A stretch of DNA of 64,000 nt from Cellulomonas sp. KRMCY2. Its GTDB lineage: Bacteria; Actinomycetota; Actinomycetes; Actinomycetales; Cellulomonadaceae. The stretch's first letter is position 1. Every line of letters starts with the position of its first letter. Shown here piece after piece: positions 1-9,161 of this stretch. A model generated the notes under the pieces. That model was not told where the DNA came from, searched no databases, and saw only the letters and a list, made by a program, of their open reading frames with translations. The stretch lies in contig NZ_JAGF01000001.1 in the NCBI RefSeq assembly GCF_000526515.1, positions 4,431,233 to 4,495,232 of the forward strand, given 5' to 3'. A program made the translations under genes and the position numbers.

Positions 1-147
1 GATGCGGTCGGCGTCGTACGGCTCGCGACTCCCGTCCCGCTTGGTGACGTGGACGCCGGCGGGCGTCGGCGGGGCCGCGGTGCTCGGGGCCGTTGCGCTG
101 GGGACGGCGGTGCTCGGGGTGGCGGTGCGGGGGTCGGCGAGGGTCAA
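1..147 (-). CDS. nrdA: Ribonucleotide reductase large subunit, N-terminal part (runs off the left edge)
   Basis: The 49 visible codons end in VTKRDGSREPYDADRI, the start of an ATP-cone, the allosteric nucleotide-binding domain of ribonucleotide reductases. The likely start is TTG at 147, with GGGAG six bases upstream; a Pro/Ala/Thr-rich leader of about 30 residues precedes the cone. A cobalamin riboswitch and NrdR boxes lie upstream on the same strand. In Streptomyces a B12 riboswitch represses the class Ia nrdABS operon, and actinobacterial class II NrdJ proteins usually lack an N-terminal ATP-cone, so class Ia NrdA is favoured. That choice is inference, because the catalytic part is outside the window; a class II enzyme is the alternative. 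Confidence 0.68.
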   Translation of the reverse strand, partial: MTLADPRTATPSTAVPSATAPSTAAPPTPAGVHVTKRDGSREPYDADRI

Positions 148-278
148 CGTGGTCTCCCGGAGGTACCGGCGGTGGTGCCGGAGCCCAGGGGAACGACGAC
201 GCGACGCACGAGGCGCACGTCCGACGAGCCCGCCCGAGAGGCGCCGGAACCGACGCACGCCGGCGGCGCGCGTACCGA

Positions 279-437
279 CGGCAGGTCTTCGGACTCGTGG
301 GCGTCCTGCTCGCTCCTACCGGCCGTCGCTTCCCGGGCTCACACCCAGTGCTTCATTGACGGCTGTCGTTCCCACTCACCGCTGCGGGGCAGTCCCGGAC
401 TCGCACCGGGTTCCCTGTTGCCTCACCCGACCCGGAG
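279..437 (-). ncRNA. Cobalamin (B12) riboswitch
   Basis: Read on the minus strand, the element has the conserved blocks of the cobalamin aptamer in order: GGGAA, CCGGTGCGAGTCCGG, CTGCCCCGC, a B12-box-like GAAGCACTGG, and the terminal GAGTCCGAAGACCTGCC. The reductase start at 147 lies about 130 bases downstream. The expression platform is not resolved. By analogy with known actinobacterial cases it should lower expression of the downstream reductase when adenosylcobalamin is plentiful. The ends are approximate. Confidence 0.9.
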
Positions 438-486
438 GGCGGATGAACCGTTGGCGTCATCAGACTACCCCCATGCACCCCATCGG

Positions 487-534
487 ACACAAGATGTAGT
501 AGCCCGGCGCGCCTTGTCCTACCAGATGTGACCC
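487..534 (-). promoter_or_regulatory. Two NrdR-box-like sites upstream of the riboswitch
   Basis: The sequence acacaagatgtagt at 487-500 matches most of the NrdR box consensus acaCwAtATaTwGtgt. A weaker copy with the same core (CcAGATGT) lies 32 bases further at 519-534. Paired boxes about three helical turns apart are usual for NrdR, the Zn-finger/ATP-cone repressor of ribonucleotide reductase genes. The sites lie where the promoter of the reductase transcript is expected. Confidence 0.6.
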
Positions 535-566
535 GCCCGCACGGTACGACGGCTCAGCCCGGTACG

Positions 567-1019
567 TCAGTGCTGATGACCCTCGTGCCCGTGGTCGTGA
601 CCCTCGTGCCCGTGGTCGTGGCCGGCGTGCGCGTTGCCGTCGGCCCCGGAGGACGCCGCGGCGCGCTGCGCCTCGAGCTGGGTGCGGATGTCGTCCATGT
701 CGAGCGCCTTGACCGCCGTGATGACCTGCTCGAGCGCGGCCTGGGGCAGCGCGCCGGGCTGGCTGAAGACCAGGATGCCCTCGCGGAACGCCATCAGGGT
801 CGGGATCGAGGTGATGTTCGCCGCTGCGGCGAGGCCCTGCTCCGCCTCCGTGTCGACCTTCCCGTGCACCACGTCGGGGTGGATCTCGGACGACGCCTCG
901 AAGACCGGACCGAACTGGCGGCACGGACCGCACCACGCGGCCCAGAAGTCCACGAGCACGATGTCGTTGCTCGTCACGGTCTCCTCGAAGGCCGCCTCGG
1001 TGAGCGCGACGGTGGGCAT
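567..1019 (-). CDS. Thioredoxin-like protein with a His-rich C-terminal tail
   Basis: This 150-residue protein has a full thioredoxin fold (residues 1-110) with the active site WCGPC near residues 29-33 and the cis-proline segment SIPT. It should be a cytoplasmic dithiol-disulfide oxidoreductase. Residues after about 125 form a tail ending GHDHGHEGHDHGHEGHQH, which is outside the family domain and looks able to bind metal ions such as Ni, Zn or Cu. The tail is encoded by a short tandem DNA repeat at 573-625. The ATG at 1019 is preceded by GAGAGGATG. It lies on the same strand as the reductase, though more than 400 bases of regulatory DNA separate them. Confidence 0.9.
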   Translation of the reverse strand: MPTVALTEAAFEETVTSNDIVLVDFWAAWCGPCRQFGPVFEASSEIHPDVVHGKVDTEAEQGLAAAANITSIPTLMAFREGILVFSQPGALPQAALEQVITAVKALDMDDIRTQLEAQRAAASSGADGNAHAGHDHGHEGHDHGHEGHQH

Positions 1020-1115
1020 GGCAACATCCTCTCGACGATCCAGGCTGGTTCTCCGTCGTCAACGCCACGAGCCCGGAGGTATTCCCCCCATGTCGCCGAC
1101 CGTAGGCTCGCCTTC

Positions 1116-1658
1116 ATGACCGAGACCGCTGACTACCCGACCCCCGACGGCTGGCTGACCGACGCCCAGCTCCGCGTGGCTCGGTCCCACCTCCCGCTGC
1201 TCTACGTCGACGCCGTGCCGGTACGGGTCGACGAGAGCGGCGACGTCGTGGCCGTCGGTCTGCTGCTCCGGGTCAACGGGGCCGGGATCATGACGCGTGC
1301 CCTGATCTCCGGTCGCGTGATGTACCACGAGCGCGTCCGCGACGCCCTGCTGCGCCACATCGAGAAGGACCTCGGGCCGGTGGCGCTGCCGCAGATCCCC
1401 ACGTCGCCCCAGCCGTTCACGGTCGCCGAGTACTTCCCCACCCCGGGCATCACGCCCTACCACGACCCTCGTCAGCACGCCGTGTCGCTCGCCTTCGTGG
1501 TCCCGGTGGCCGGCGACTGCGAGCCGCAGCAGGATGCCCTCGACCTGGCGTGGCTGACGCCGGAGGAGGTCTGCGGCGAGCGCGTGCAGACGGAGATGAC
1601 CGGTGGCCACGGCTACCTGCTGCGGCAGGCGATGGCACACGTCGGCCGGATGGCCTGA
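1116..1658 (+). CDS. Nudix-hydrolase-like protein (DUF4916 type)
   Basis: This 180-residue protein begins MTETADYPTPDGWL. Its central part (ALISGRVMYHERVRDALLRHIEKDLG, then AEYFP and HDPRQHAVSLAFVV) has the layout of actinobacterial DUF4916/Nudix-like proteins. A canonical catalytic Nudix box (GX5EX7REUXEEXGU) is not obvious, so hydrolase activity is uncertain. ATG 1116 is chosen because family similarity begins there, although the frame stays open upstream. It is divergent from the thioredoxin gene and convergent with the ABC-F gene. Confidence 0.75.
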   Translation: MTETADYPTPDGWLTDAQLRVARSHLPLLYVDAVPVRVDESGDVVAVGLLLRVNGAGIMTRALISGRVMYHERVRDALLRHIEKDLGPVALPQIPTSPQPFTVAEYFPTPGITPYHDPRQHAVSLAFVVPVAGDCEPQQDALDLAWLTPEEVCGERVQTEMTGGHGYLLRQAMAHVGRMA

Positions 1659-1682
1659 CCGGCACGGCGTCGCGAACCCCGT

Positions 1683-1699
1683 GGTGCTCCCCGAGCACC
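1683..1699. terminator. Hairpin between convergent genes
   Basis: GGTGCTC and GAGCACC form a perfect 7-bp stem with a CCC loop, between the Nudix stop (1658) and the ABC-F stop (1712). It has no U-tract, as is common in GC-rich actinobacteria. It could serve both strands. Confidence 0.5.
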
Positions 1700-1711
1700 C
1701 GGGCCCGTCCG

Positions 1712-3436
1712 TCAGCCGAGCGCGAGCTCGGGCCAGTGCGCCAGGTCGCGGCGCAGCGCCCGATCGTGCGTCGCGACCACGACGGCGGCGCTCGTGGCCA
1801 CCAGGGCGGTCGTGAGCTCGTCGACCAGGGCGACCGACAGGTGGTTCGTCGGCTCGTCCAGGAGCAGCACGTGCGGGGCCGCGAGCAGCGCGCACGCCAG
1901 CTCGAACCGTCGGCGCTGCCCGGCCGAGAGCTCGCCTAGCGGCCGCTCGAGGTCCTCCTCGGTGAGGAGGCCCAGCGCCGCGACCGGGACCAGCCGATCC
2001 GGGTCCAGCCGACCGGCGGCGAGCAGGTCGAGGGCGTGCGTCGCGTAGGCCTCGAAGCCTGAGATGTCCCGGCGCTCGCGCGGTGCGCGCTGCGCGGCGT
2101 CCGGTACGCCGTCGTCCTGGGCGACGAGACCGAACCGGACCCCGTCGGCCACCGTCCGCACGCCCCGGGCCGGCACCAGCAGACCCGCGAGCACCGCGAG
2201 CAGGGTCGACTTGCCCGATCCGTTCGGCCCGGTGACCAGCAGCCGGCCGCAGGCCGGCAGGTCGATCCGCACACCCGGCAGGTCGAGCCGGCCAGGGACC
2301 TGGACGCCACGCACCTCGAGCAGCGGGTGCGCCGGATCTGCGGTGGGCGGCAGTGCGGGCAGGTCGGGGAAGGCGAGCTCGAGCGGCGGGACGGGGATCT
2401 CGACGGCCTGCGCCTCGAGCCGCTCGATCAGCCGGTCGGCCGCCTTGACGTGGACCCGGGCGTGGGTGGCCCGGCGGTGCGGGCGGCTGCCCCTGGGTGG
2501 GCGCCACTCGTCGGACAGGCCCTCGTACGCGTCGTCGAGCCGCTCGGCAAGGGCTGCGGCGCGCTTGCGCTCGGCTGCGTACCGGGCCCGCCACCGGCGC
2601 AGCGCCGCGGTGCGCTGGAAGCGGTAGGCCGCGTAGCTGGACTCCCCGTAGAGGGTCGGCCGACCGTCGACCGACGGGTCCAGGTCGAGGATGGCCGTCA
2701 TCACGTCGTCGAGCAGCCGACGGTCGTGCGTGACGATCACCACGACACCGCGCCACGCCCGCAGCTGGTCGGTGAGGAAGTCGATGCCGGCGACGTCCAG
2801 GTGGTTGGTCGGCTCGTCGAGCAGCAGGACGTCGCACCGCTGGGCGATCCGGCAGGCCAGCCGGACGCGGTAGCGCTCGCCGACCGACAGGGACGCGAGC
2901 TCGCGCCCCAGGTCCCTCGGCGCACCGAACCGGGTGAGCGCCTCGTCGGCCCGCCGGTCGGCGTCCCAGAGGGCCAGCCGCTCGGCCCGGGCCAGCGCTC
3001 TCACGAGCCGGTCCTGCGCTGCGTCGAGTTCACCACCGACGTGCGCGTCGTGCGCGGCGCCGAGCCGGTCCACCGCAGCCGTCGCGCGCTCGAGCTCCGC
3101 GGCCGCCGCGTGCGAGTCGCGCAGCGCCTGCGCGACCATGTCACCGACGGTCACTCCCGGGGCGACCGGCAGCTCCTGGGCGACTGTCGCCACGGACCCG
3201 GCGACCCGCACCTCGCCCGACGTCGGGACGAGCTCACCGGCCAGGACCCGCAACAACGTCGTCTTGCCCGTGCCGTTCTCGCCGACGAGGCCCACGCGTG
3301 AGCCGGCGGCCGCGGTGAAGGTCACCCCGGACAGCACCGGCCGCCCCGGGTAGCCGACGGCGAGGTCCCGGACCACCAGGTGCACCGACGGCGGGCCGAC
3401 CGGGCCCTGGCCGTGCGGCCCGCCGTCGACGGGCAC
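1712..3436 (-). CDS. ABC-F family ATP-binding protein (ribosome-associated type)
   Basis: The protein has about 574 residues and two ABC ATPase domains joined by a basic linker, with no membrane segments. The first domain has Walker A GENGTGKTT and a Walker B segment LLLDEPTNHLD; the second has GPNGSGKST and LLLDEPTNHLS. This is the ABC-F architecture, whose members act on the ribosome as translation factors or antibiotic-resistance proteins. GTG 3436 overlaps the rdgB stop; GTG 3385, which would begin VHLVVRDLAVGY, is an equally reasonable start. It is the last gene of the tight minus-strand run that starts at clpS. Confidence 0.9.
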   Translation of the reverse strand: MPVDGGPHGQGPVGPPSVHLVVRDLAVGYPGRPVLSGVTFTAAAGSRVGLVGENGTGKTTLLRVLAGELVPTSGEVRVAGSVATVAQELPVAPGVTVGDMVAQALRDSHAAAAELERATAAVDRLGAAHDAHVGGELDAAQDRLVRALARAERLALWDADRRADEALTRFGAPRDLGRELASLSVGERYRVRLACRIAQRCDVLLLDEPTNHLDVAGIDFLTDQLRAWRGVVVIVTHDRRLLDDVMTAILDLDPSVDGRPTLYGESSYAAYRFQRTAALRRWRARYAAERKRAAALAERLDDAYEGLSDEWRPPRGSRPHRRATHARVHVKAADRLIERLEAQAVEIPVPPLELAFPDLPALPPTADPAHPLLEVRGVQVPGRLDLPGVRIDLPACGRLLVTGPNGSGKSTLLAVLAGLLVPARGVRTVADGVRFGLVAQDDGVPDAAQRAPRERRDISGFEAYATHALDLLAAGRLDPDRLVPVAALGLLTEEDLERPLGELSAGQRRRFELACALLAAPHVLLLDEPTNHLSVALVDELTTALVATSAAVVVATHDRALRRDLAHWPELALG

Positions 3437-3441
3437 GCCGG

Positions 3442-4083
3442 TCAGGTCAGCCTCGCGACGATCACCGGGGCGAGCGCGCGGAATGCCCGGCCCCGGTGCG
3501 AGATCGCGTTCTTCTCGTCCGGGGTCAGCTCCGCGCAGGTCAGCACCTGACCGGCGGCACGGGCCGGCTGGAGGTCGGGCACCAGCACCGGGTCGTAGCC
3601 GAAGCCGGCGGCCCCGCGCGGAGCGGTCGCCAGGATGCCGCGCAGGACGCCGGTCTCGACGTGCTCGAAGCCGTCCGGCGTGACCAGCGCCGCGGCGCAG
3701 GTGAACTGCGCCCCACGGTGGGCCGGCTGCACGTCGGCGAGCTGGGCCAGGAGCAGGGCGAGGTTGGCGTCGTCGTCGCCGTGCCGGCCGGACCACCGGG
3801 CCGAGAAGATCCCCGGCGCCCCACCGAGCACGTCGACGCACAGCCCGGAGTCGTCGGCGACCGCCGGCAGCCCCGTGAACGCCGCGAGCGCACGCGCCTT
3901 GATCAGGGCGTTCTCGGCGAAGGTCACCCCGTCCTCGTGCGGCTCCGGGGCACCGACGTCCGCGGCGCCCACGATCGCGTCCGGGTCGAGCCCCGGGGTC
4001 GTCGGGGCGAGGATGGCGCGCAGCTCGGCGACCTTGTGCCGGTTGTGCGTCGCCAGCACCAGGCGCGGCCGTGCCGTGCTCAC
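3442..4083 (-). CDS. rdgB: XTP/dITP diphosphatase (RdgB/HAM1 family)
   Basis: This 213-residue protein carries the HAM1 signatures [14 protein letters not shown] at the N-terminus, [31 protein letters not shown] and the C-terminal SHRGRAF. The family hydrolyses non-canonical purine triphosphates such as dITP and XTP to monophosphates, keeping them out of DNA. The GTG start overlaps the rph stop in a GTGA arrangement, so translation is probably coupled. The rph-rdgB order is standard in Actinobacteria. Confidence 0.96.
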   Translation of the reverse strand: MSTARPRLVLATHNRHKVAELRAILAPTTPGLDPDAIVGAADVGAPEPHEDGVTFAENALIKARALAAFTGLPAVADDSGLCVDVLGGAPGIFSARWSGRHGDDDANLALLLAQLADVQPAHRGAQFTCAAALVTPDGFEHVETGVLRGILATAPRGAAGFGYDPVLVPDLQPARAAGQVLTCAELTPDEKNAISHRGRAFRALAPVIVARLT

Positions 4084-4835
4084 GAGCCCTCGGCCAGCGC
4101 CTGCACCTGGAGCCGGGTCAGCTCGGCTGTGCCGCCGACGGCCAGGTCGAGCAGCACGTCGAGCTCACGCCGGTCGAACGGCGCCTTCTCGGCGGTGCCC
4201 TGGACCTCGACGAACAGGCCGTTGCCGGTCACCACGACGTTCATGTCGGTCTCGGCCCGGACATCCTCGACATACGGCAGGTCGAGCATCGGGATGCCGT
4301 CGATGATCCCGACGCTCACCGCAGCGACCGAGTCGGTCAGCACCGGCCGGGTACCGCCGATCTTGCCGTGGCGCCGGCCCCACGCGACCGCGTCGGCGAG
4401 CGCGACATAGGCGCCGGTGATCGCTGCCGTGCGGGTCCCGCCATCGGCCTGCAGGACGTCGCAGTCCAGCACGATCGTGTTCTCACCCAGGGCCTTGACG
4501 TCGATCACCGCGCGCAGCGAGCGACCGATCAGACGCGAGATCTCGTGCGTGCGGCCACCGATGCGGCCCTTGACGGACTCCCGGTCGCTGCGGGTGCTGG
4601 TCGAGCGCGGCAGCATCGCGTACTCGGCGGTGACCCACCCGGCGCCCGAACCCTTCTTCCAGCGCGGGACGCTGTCGGTGAACGAGGCTGCGCACAGCAC
4701 CCGGGTACGGCCGAACTCGATCAGCACGCTGCCCTCGGCGGCGTCGAGCCAGTTGCGCGTGATGGTGACGGGCCGCAGCTCGTCGGGGCGGCGGCCGTCG
4801 GCGCGCAGCACGGTGGGGGGGATCGCAGAGGTCAT
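4080..4835 (-). CDS. rph: Ribonuclease PH
   Basis: This 251-residue protein begins [23 protein letters not shown] and contains the RNase PH landmarks [38 protein letters not shown] and [14 protein letters not shown]. The enzyme is a phosphate-dependent 3' exoribonuclease that trims tRNA precursors. ATG 4835 is the family start; the frame upstream is open but lies within the MBL-fold gene. The stop overlaps the rdgB start. Confidence 0.97.
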   Translation of the reverse strand: MTSAIPPTVLRADGRRPDELRPVTITRNWLDAAEGSVLIEFGRTRVLCAASFTDSVPRWKKGSGAGWVTAEYAMLPRSTSTRSDRESVKGRIGGRTHEISRLIGRSLRAVIDVKALGENTIVLDCDVLQADGGTRTAAITGAYVALADAVAWGRRHGKIGGTRPVLTDSVAAVSVGIIDGIPMLDLPYVEDVRAETDMNVVVTGNGLFVEVQGTAEKAPFDRRELDVLLDLAVGGTAELTRLQVQALAEGS

Positions 4836-4855
4836 GCCCACGACCCTAGGCGACG

Positions 4856-5659
4856 TCAGAGCACCACGACGAGACCGGGCCGCGCGCTGTCGATCGGGCC
4901 GGAGTAGACCTCGCGCGCCTCGGCCCGCGCCACGTCGCGCTCGTTCCAGGCGGGGATGTGCGTGAGCACGAGCCGCCGGGCACCACCGGTCGCTGCCGCC
5001 TGCCCGGCGCGACGTCCGGTCAGGTGGATGCCGCGCACCGCGTCGTCCCGACCCTCGACGAAGGCCGCCTCGGCGACCAGCAGGTCCGCGCCGGTCGCGA
5101 GCTCGTCGAGCCCGACGCAGGCGTCGGTGTCCCCGCTGTAGGCGATGGTGACCGTCCGTGCCGGATCGTCGTGCGACGGGCCGTGCACGCGCACGCCGTA
5201 CGCCGGGACAGGGTGCTCGACGGCGACCGGGACGAGGGTCATCGGACCGACCCGCACCGGGCGACCCGGCTGCCACGGGTGCACCGCGAGGTGCTCGGTC
5301 AGCGACTCACCCGGCTCGAGGCCGTACATGTCGCCGAGCCTCGAGGCCGTCCCGAACGGTCCGTGCACCGGCATCGGGGTGCGGCGCGCGGGTCGGCACG
5401 GGTCGCTCGGCCGGTACTTGAGGTAGACGTACAGGCCGCACACGTCGGCGACGTGGTCAGGGTGCAGGTGGGTCAGGCCGATCGCGTCGATGTCGCTCGG
5501 GTCGCACAGCCGCTGGAGCGGGCCGAACGCACCACTGCCGAGGTCCAGCACCACGTTCCAGGTGCGTCCGGCGGCGTCGTCGGCCTGCACGAGGTAGCAG
5601 GACGCGGCGGAGTCCGGCCCCGGGAACGACCCGGCGCAGCCCACGACTGTCAGCTTCAT
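4856..5659 (-). CDS. MBL-fold metallo-hydrolase
   Basis: This 267-residue beta-lactamase-fold hydrolase has the metal-binding motif [10 protein letters not shown] (HxHxDH) near residue 70, a later Asp in YSGDTDAC and a C-terminal His in LTHIP. The shape resembles RNase Z-like or phosphodiesterase-like proteins, but the substrate cannot be assigned. It sits 20 bases upstream of rph and 7 bases downstream of murI on the same strand, a conserved actinobacterial neighbourhood. Confidence 0.9.
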   Translation of the reverse strand: MKLTVVGCAGSFPGPDSAASCYLVQADDAAGRTWNVVLDLGSGAFGPLQRLCDPSDIDAIGLTHLHPDHVADVCGLYVYLKYRPSDPCRPARRTPMPVHGPFGTASRLGDMYGLEPGESLTEHLAVHPWQPGRPVRVGPMTLVPVAVEHPVPAYGVRVHGPSHDDPARTVTIAYSGDTDACVGLDELATGADLLVAEAAFVEGRDDAVRGIHLTGRRAGQAAATGGARRLVLTHIPAWNERDVARAEAREVYSGPIDSARPGLVVVL

Positions 5660-5666
5660 CGGTCGC

Positions 5667-6482
5667 TCACCGCAGGCTCGCGGCAGCCTCGACCGAGAGC
5701 ACCTCGGGACCCAGGAACCGGCGGGCGAGGGTCGCGAACGACGTCGCGTCACCGGTGGCGACGAAGCGGTGCACCGGCGGCCCGGCGAGCGGGTCGCGTT
5801 CCAGATCGTGCGCCACGAGCGTGCGGAAGACGTCCTTGGCGGTCTCCTCGGCGCTCGAGACGAGCGTGACGTCCTCGCCCATCACGTAGGAGATGACGCC
5901 GGTGAGCAACGGGTAGTGGGTGCAGCCCAGGACCAGGGTGTCGACGCGGGCCGCGCGGATCGGCGCGAGGGACGTGCGGGCGATCTCGAGCACCTCGGGA
6001 CCGGACGTCCGCCCCGCCTCGACCAGCTCGACGAACTGCGGGCAGGCATGGGAGGTGATCGTCAGACCCGCCGCGACCGCGAACGCGTCGTCGTAGGCCC
6101 TGGACTCGATCGTGGCCTTGGTCCCGATCACGCCGACCCGCCCCGTCCGGGTCGCCGCTGCGGCGCGCCGCGCAGCCGGCAGGATGACCTCGACCACCGG
6201 CAGGCCGCGACGTTGGGTGTACCGCTCCCGCGCGTCGCGGAGCACGGCGGCGGAGGCCGTGTTGCAGGCGATCACGAGCATCTTGACCCCGGCGTCGACG
6301 AGGTCGTCCATGACCTCGAGGGCGTGGGCGCGGACGGCGGCGAGGGGTTTGGGCCCGTAGGGGCCGTTGGCCGTGTCACCGATGTACAGGACGGACTCGT
6401 TCGGGAGCTGGTCGAGGACGGCCCGGGCAACCGTCAGACCACCCACACCGGAGTCGAAGATGCCGATCGGTGCGTCGTTCAC
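5667..6482 (-). CDS. murI: Glutamate racemase
   Basis: This 271-residue protein starts [21 protein letters not shown] and contains the two catalytic cysteine motifs, VIACNTASA and LGCTHYPLL. It makes D-glutamate from L-glutamate for peptidoglycan stem peptides. The start is GTG 6482. It lies between DUF2017 upstream and the MBL-fold gene downstream with short spacers, so co-transcription is likely. Confidence 0.97.
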   Translation of the reverse strand: MNDAPIGIFDSGVGGLTVARAVLDQLPNESVLYIGDTANGPYGPKPLAAVRAHALEVMDDLVDAGVKMLVIACNTASAAVLRDARERYTQRRGLPVVEVILPAARRAAAATRTGRVGVIGTKATIESRAYDDAFAVAAGLTITSHACPQFVELVEAGRTSGPEVLEIARTSLAPIRAARVDTLVLGCTHYPLLTGVISYVMGEDVTLVSSAEETAKDVFRTLVAHDLERDPLAGPPVHRFVATGDATSFATLARRFLGPEVLSVEAAASLR

Positions 6483-6521
6483 GGCCCTGAGCCTAACGGC
6501 GCGCAGACCGTGCGCAGACCC

Positions 6522-7289
6522 TCACACGTCCGGCGGTGCGTCCGGCGGTGCGTCCGGCGGCGCGTCCGGCGGCGCGTCCGACCGCGCGTCCGACCGCGCG
6601 TCCGACCGCGCGTCCGGCGGCACGTCCGGCAAGGCTTCGAGCATCAGTTCGACGAGCGACTCCTGGAGGATGCTCAGGACCACGTAGACGGTGGCGAGGA
6701 ACCGCCGGGCGTCGAGGTCGCTGACCACGCCCGAGCGGTCCTGGGCACGTGCCGAGGCACCCTGCTGGTCCTCGTCCAGGACCTCGACGGTCTCCGGCCG
6801 CTCCAGGGTGGCGAGCCGGTAGAGCGCGTCCGAGTCGACGTCGCTGCGGACCCCGAGACGCTCGGAGAGCACCAGCCGGAGGTCGTTCAGTGCCGCAGCG
6901 ACCTGGGCACCCTCGCTCGCCACGACCAGCAGGTCGGGCTGCGCCGCGTCGACGGCCGCCCGAAGGCGCAGCAGGTTGCCCACCTTGGTCGTGCGCAGGT
7001 CGGCCTCGGTGAGCCGGCGGAACTCGGCAGCGACCTCCGGGTCCTCCCGCGACGCGTCCGGCAGGAGTCGGCGCACAGCCGGGTCCTGCGGCGGCGTGCG
7101 GAGCGGTGCCCCGAGCCGGACGACGTCGAGCGGGTTGCGCTCACCGGCCGGGTCGGCGTCGACGACCGCGCTGCCGCCGAGGAGCACGACGACGTCGTCG
7201 ACCAGGTCGAGCAGCACGGCCCGCTCGGCGGCGTCCAGCCGCGTGACGTACCCGGCGCCGGACCCGGCCGGCTCGAAGGTCCCGTTCAC
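6522..7289 (-). CDS. DUF2017 family protein
   Basis: This 255-residue protein follows clpS by 4 bases, the usual position of DUF2017 in Actinobacteria; its function is unknown. The body (residues 1-215) is helical and acidic. The tail is a run of PPDA and RSDA tetrapeptides encoded by tandem 12-base repeats at 6528-6624, probably disordered and variable in length between strains. The start is GTG 7289. Confidence 0.88.
   Translation of the reverse strand: MNGTFEPAGSGAGYVTRLDAAERAVLLDLVDDVVVLLGGSAVVDADPAGERNPLDVVRLGAPLRTPPQDPAVRRLLPDASREDPEVAAEFRRLTEADLRTTKVGNLLRLRAAVDAAQPDLLVVASEGAQVAAALNDLRLVLSERLGVRSDVDSDALYRLATLERPETVEVLDEDQQGASARAQDRSGVVSDLDARRFLATVYVVLSILQESLVELMLEALPDVPPDARSDARSDARSDAPPDAPPDAPPDAPPDV
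6528..6624 (-). repeat. 12-bp tandem repeats coding PPDA/RSDA
   Basis: Eight or so copies of a 12-base unit (gcgtccggcggt or gcgtccgaccgc on the plus strand) lie at the 3' end of the DUF2017 gene. Copy number can change by slippage without breaking the frame. Confidence 0.85.
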
Positions 7290-7293
7290 CGGC

Positions 7294-7608
7294 TCACCGG
7301 CCCGACGCGTGCACGGTGGCCCACAGGCCGAAGCCGTGCATGGCCTGCACGTCGGTCTCCATCCGCTCGCGGGACCCGTGCGAGACGGTCGCCCGTCCCT
7401 CGTTGTGCACCTGGAGCATCAGCCGCTCGGCACGATCCTGCGGATAGCCGAAGTAGCTCCGGAAGACGTACGTCACGTAGCTCATCAGGTTCACCGGATC
7501 GTTCCAGACGATCGTGACCCAGGTGTCGGCCGTGCCGAGATGCTCCAGCGTCCCGACATCCTCCAGCGGAACGGTCGAGACGACGACCGGACCCACCATC
7601 GTTCGCAC
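7294..7608 (-). CDS. clpS: ATP-dependent Clp protease adaptor ClpS
   Basis: This 104-residue protein has the ClpS core, [21 protein letters not shown], with the conserved NDP...MxYV that binds N-degron substrates, followed by [11 protein letters not shown]. ClpS delivers N-end-rule substrates to ClpA/ClpC. GTG 7608 lies six bases after a -10-like TACAGT, which suggests a leaderless transcript; ATG 7599 is an alternative. It is the first gene of the clpS-DUF2017-murI-MBL-rph-rdgB-ABC-F run. Confidence 0.96.
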   Translation of the reverse strand: MRTMVGPVVVSTVPLEDVGTLEHLGTADTWVTIVWNDPVNLMSYVTYVFRSYFGYPQDRAERLMLQVHNEGRATVSHGSRERMETDVQAMHGFGLWATVHASGR

Positions 7609-7697
7609 CCCACCACTGTAGGCAGGACCGGGCGCGCGGCGGTCCAGCCACCGGTGCGCGCACGCGCGCAGTCACCCGACACCCCTACCGTGTCCCC

Positions 7698-9044
7698 ATG
7701 AGCGCAGAGCTGCCCTCGACCTCGACCGCCCTGATGACCGACCGCTACGAGCTGACCATGCTCGAGACGGCCCTGGCCGACGGGACCGCGAACCGGCACT
7801 GCCTGTTCGAGGTCTTCACCCGCCGGCTGCCGCCCGGCCGCCGCTACGGGGTGCTGGCCGGGACGGGGCGCGTGCTCGAGGCCCTGGCCGAGTTCCGCTT
7901 CGGTGACGACGAGCTGGCCTTCCTGTCCCGCAACGGCGTCGTGGACCGGGCGACGATCGACCACCTCGCGGCGTTCCGGTTCACCGGGTCCATCACGGGC
8001 TACGCCGAGGGTGAGACCTTCTTCCCGCACTCCCCCGTGATGGTCGTCGAGGGCACGTTCGCCGAAGCCGTGATCCTGGAGACGGTGATCCTGTCCATCC
8101 TCAACTACGACTCGGCCGTCGCCTCGGCGGCCTCCCGGATGACCGGTGCGGCCGTCGGGCGCCCGTGCCTGGAGATGGGCAGCCGGCGCGCGCACGAGCA
8201 GGCCGCCGTCGCAGCGGCCCGCGCCGCGGTCGTCGCAGGGTTCGCCGGGACGTCCAACCTCGAGGCCGGACGCCGATACGGGCTGGCGACGATCGGCACC
8301 GCCGCGCACTCCTACATCCTGCTGCACGACGACGAGGCGACCGCCTTCGCGGCCCAGGTCGCGACCCAGGGTGTCGGCACGACGCTGCTGGTCGACACGT
8401 ACGACGTCCCGCAGGGAGTCATCAACGCCGTGGCGGCGGCCGGGACCGGGCTCGGCGCGGTCCGGATCGACTCGGGCGACCTGACCTCGCTCGCGATCGA
8501 GGTCCGCGCCCAGCTCGACGAGCTCGGCGCGACCGGGACCCAGATCGTCGTCAGCTCGGACCTCGACGAGTACTCGATCGCCGCGCTGGCCGTCGCGCCC
8601 GTCGACTCCTACGGCGTCGGCACGTCGGTCGTGACCGGCTCCGGTGCACCGACCTGCGGGATGGTCTACAAGCTCGTCGCCCGCGAAGGGCGCGACGGCG
8701 TACTCGCGCCGGTGGCCAAGGCCTCGACCCGGAAGACGAGCACGGGTGGCCGCAAGAACGCCGGACGGCGGGTGGATCAGGCCGGCCGCGCCCTGGAGGA
8801 GGTCCTCGTCACCGGACCGGACCAGGCCGTGGCGACCTGGGCGCCGGAGCACACCGAGCTGCGGCCGCTGCATGTCCCGCTCGTGGCGGGCGGCGCGATC
8901 GACACCCGGTGGACCGGGACCAGCGGTGTCCAGCTCGCCGTCGAGCGGCATCGCGCCTCACGGGGCGAGCTGCCCCGTGGCGCCCGTCGGCTGTCCGCCG
9001 GCGACCCCGCGCTGCCGACTGTCACGCTCCGGCTCGAGCGCTGA
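7698..9044 (+). CDS. pncB: Nicotinate phosphoribosyltransferase
   Basis: This 448-residue protein begins with the family landmark TALMTDRYELTMLETAL and contains FEVFTRRLP and the phosphoribosyl-binding region GAVRIDSGDLTSLA. It converts nicotinate and PRPP to nicotinate mononucleotide in the Preiss-Handler NAD salvage route. ATG 7698 lies six bases after TACCGT, so it is probably leaderless. It is divergent from clpS with 89 bases between, as often seen in Actinobacteria. Confidence 0.96.
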   Translation: MSAELPSTSTALMTDRYELTMLETALADGTANRHCLFEVFTRRLPPGRRYGVLAGTGRVLEALAEFRFGDDELAFLSRNGVVDRATIDHLAAFRFTGSITGYAEGETFFPHSPVMVVEGTFAEAVILETVILSILNYDSAVASAASRMTGAAVGRPCLEMGSRRAHEQAAVAAARAAVVAGFAGTSNLEAGRRYGLATIGTAAHSYILLHDDEATAFAAQVATQGVGTTLLVDTYDVPQGVINAVAAAGTGLGAVRIDSGDLTSLAIEVRAQLDELGATGTQIVVSSDLDEYSIAALAVAPVDSYGVGTSVVTGSGAPTCGMVYKLVAREGRDGVLAPVAKASTRKTSTGGRKNAGRRVDQAGRALEEVLVTGPDQAVATWAPEHTELRPLHVPLVAGGAIDTRWTGTSGVQLAVERHRASRGELPRGARRLSAGDPALPTVTLRLER

Positions 9045-9070
9045 CGTCGGGACCACCGGGGTCCGGACGG

Positions 9071-9118
9071 ACGGACGTCCGGGTACCGAGGGTCTCCCCT
9101 GGGCGCCCGGACGTCCGT
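9071..9118. terminator. 13-bp hairpin after pncB
   Basis: The arms at 9071-9083 (acggacgtccggg) and 9106-9118 are perfectly complementary, with a 22-base loop. It lies between pncB (stop 9044) and the convergent small membrane gene (stop 9162). It has no U-tract. Confidence 0.65.
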
Positions 9119-9161
9119 GGCGTGCTGTGGGCGGCGTGCGGTGTGCGTGTGCTTGGTGTCG

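Noticed and set aside
528..1115. Long open plus-strand frame upstream of the Nudix-like gene
   Set aside because: It is antisense to the thioredoxin gene, which has clear family motifs. The Nudix-like similarity starts only at ATG 1116.
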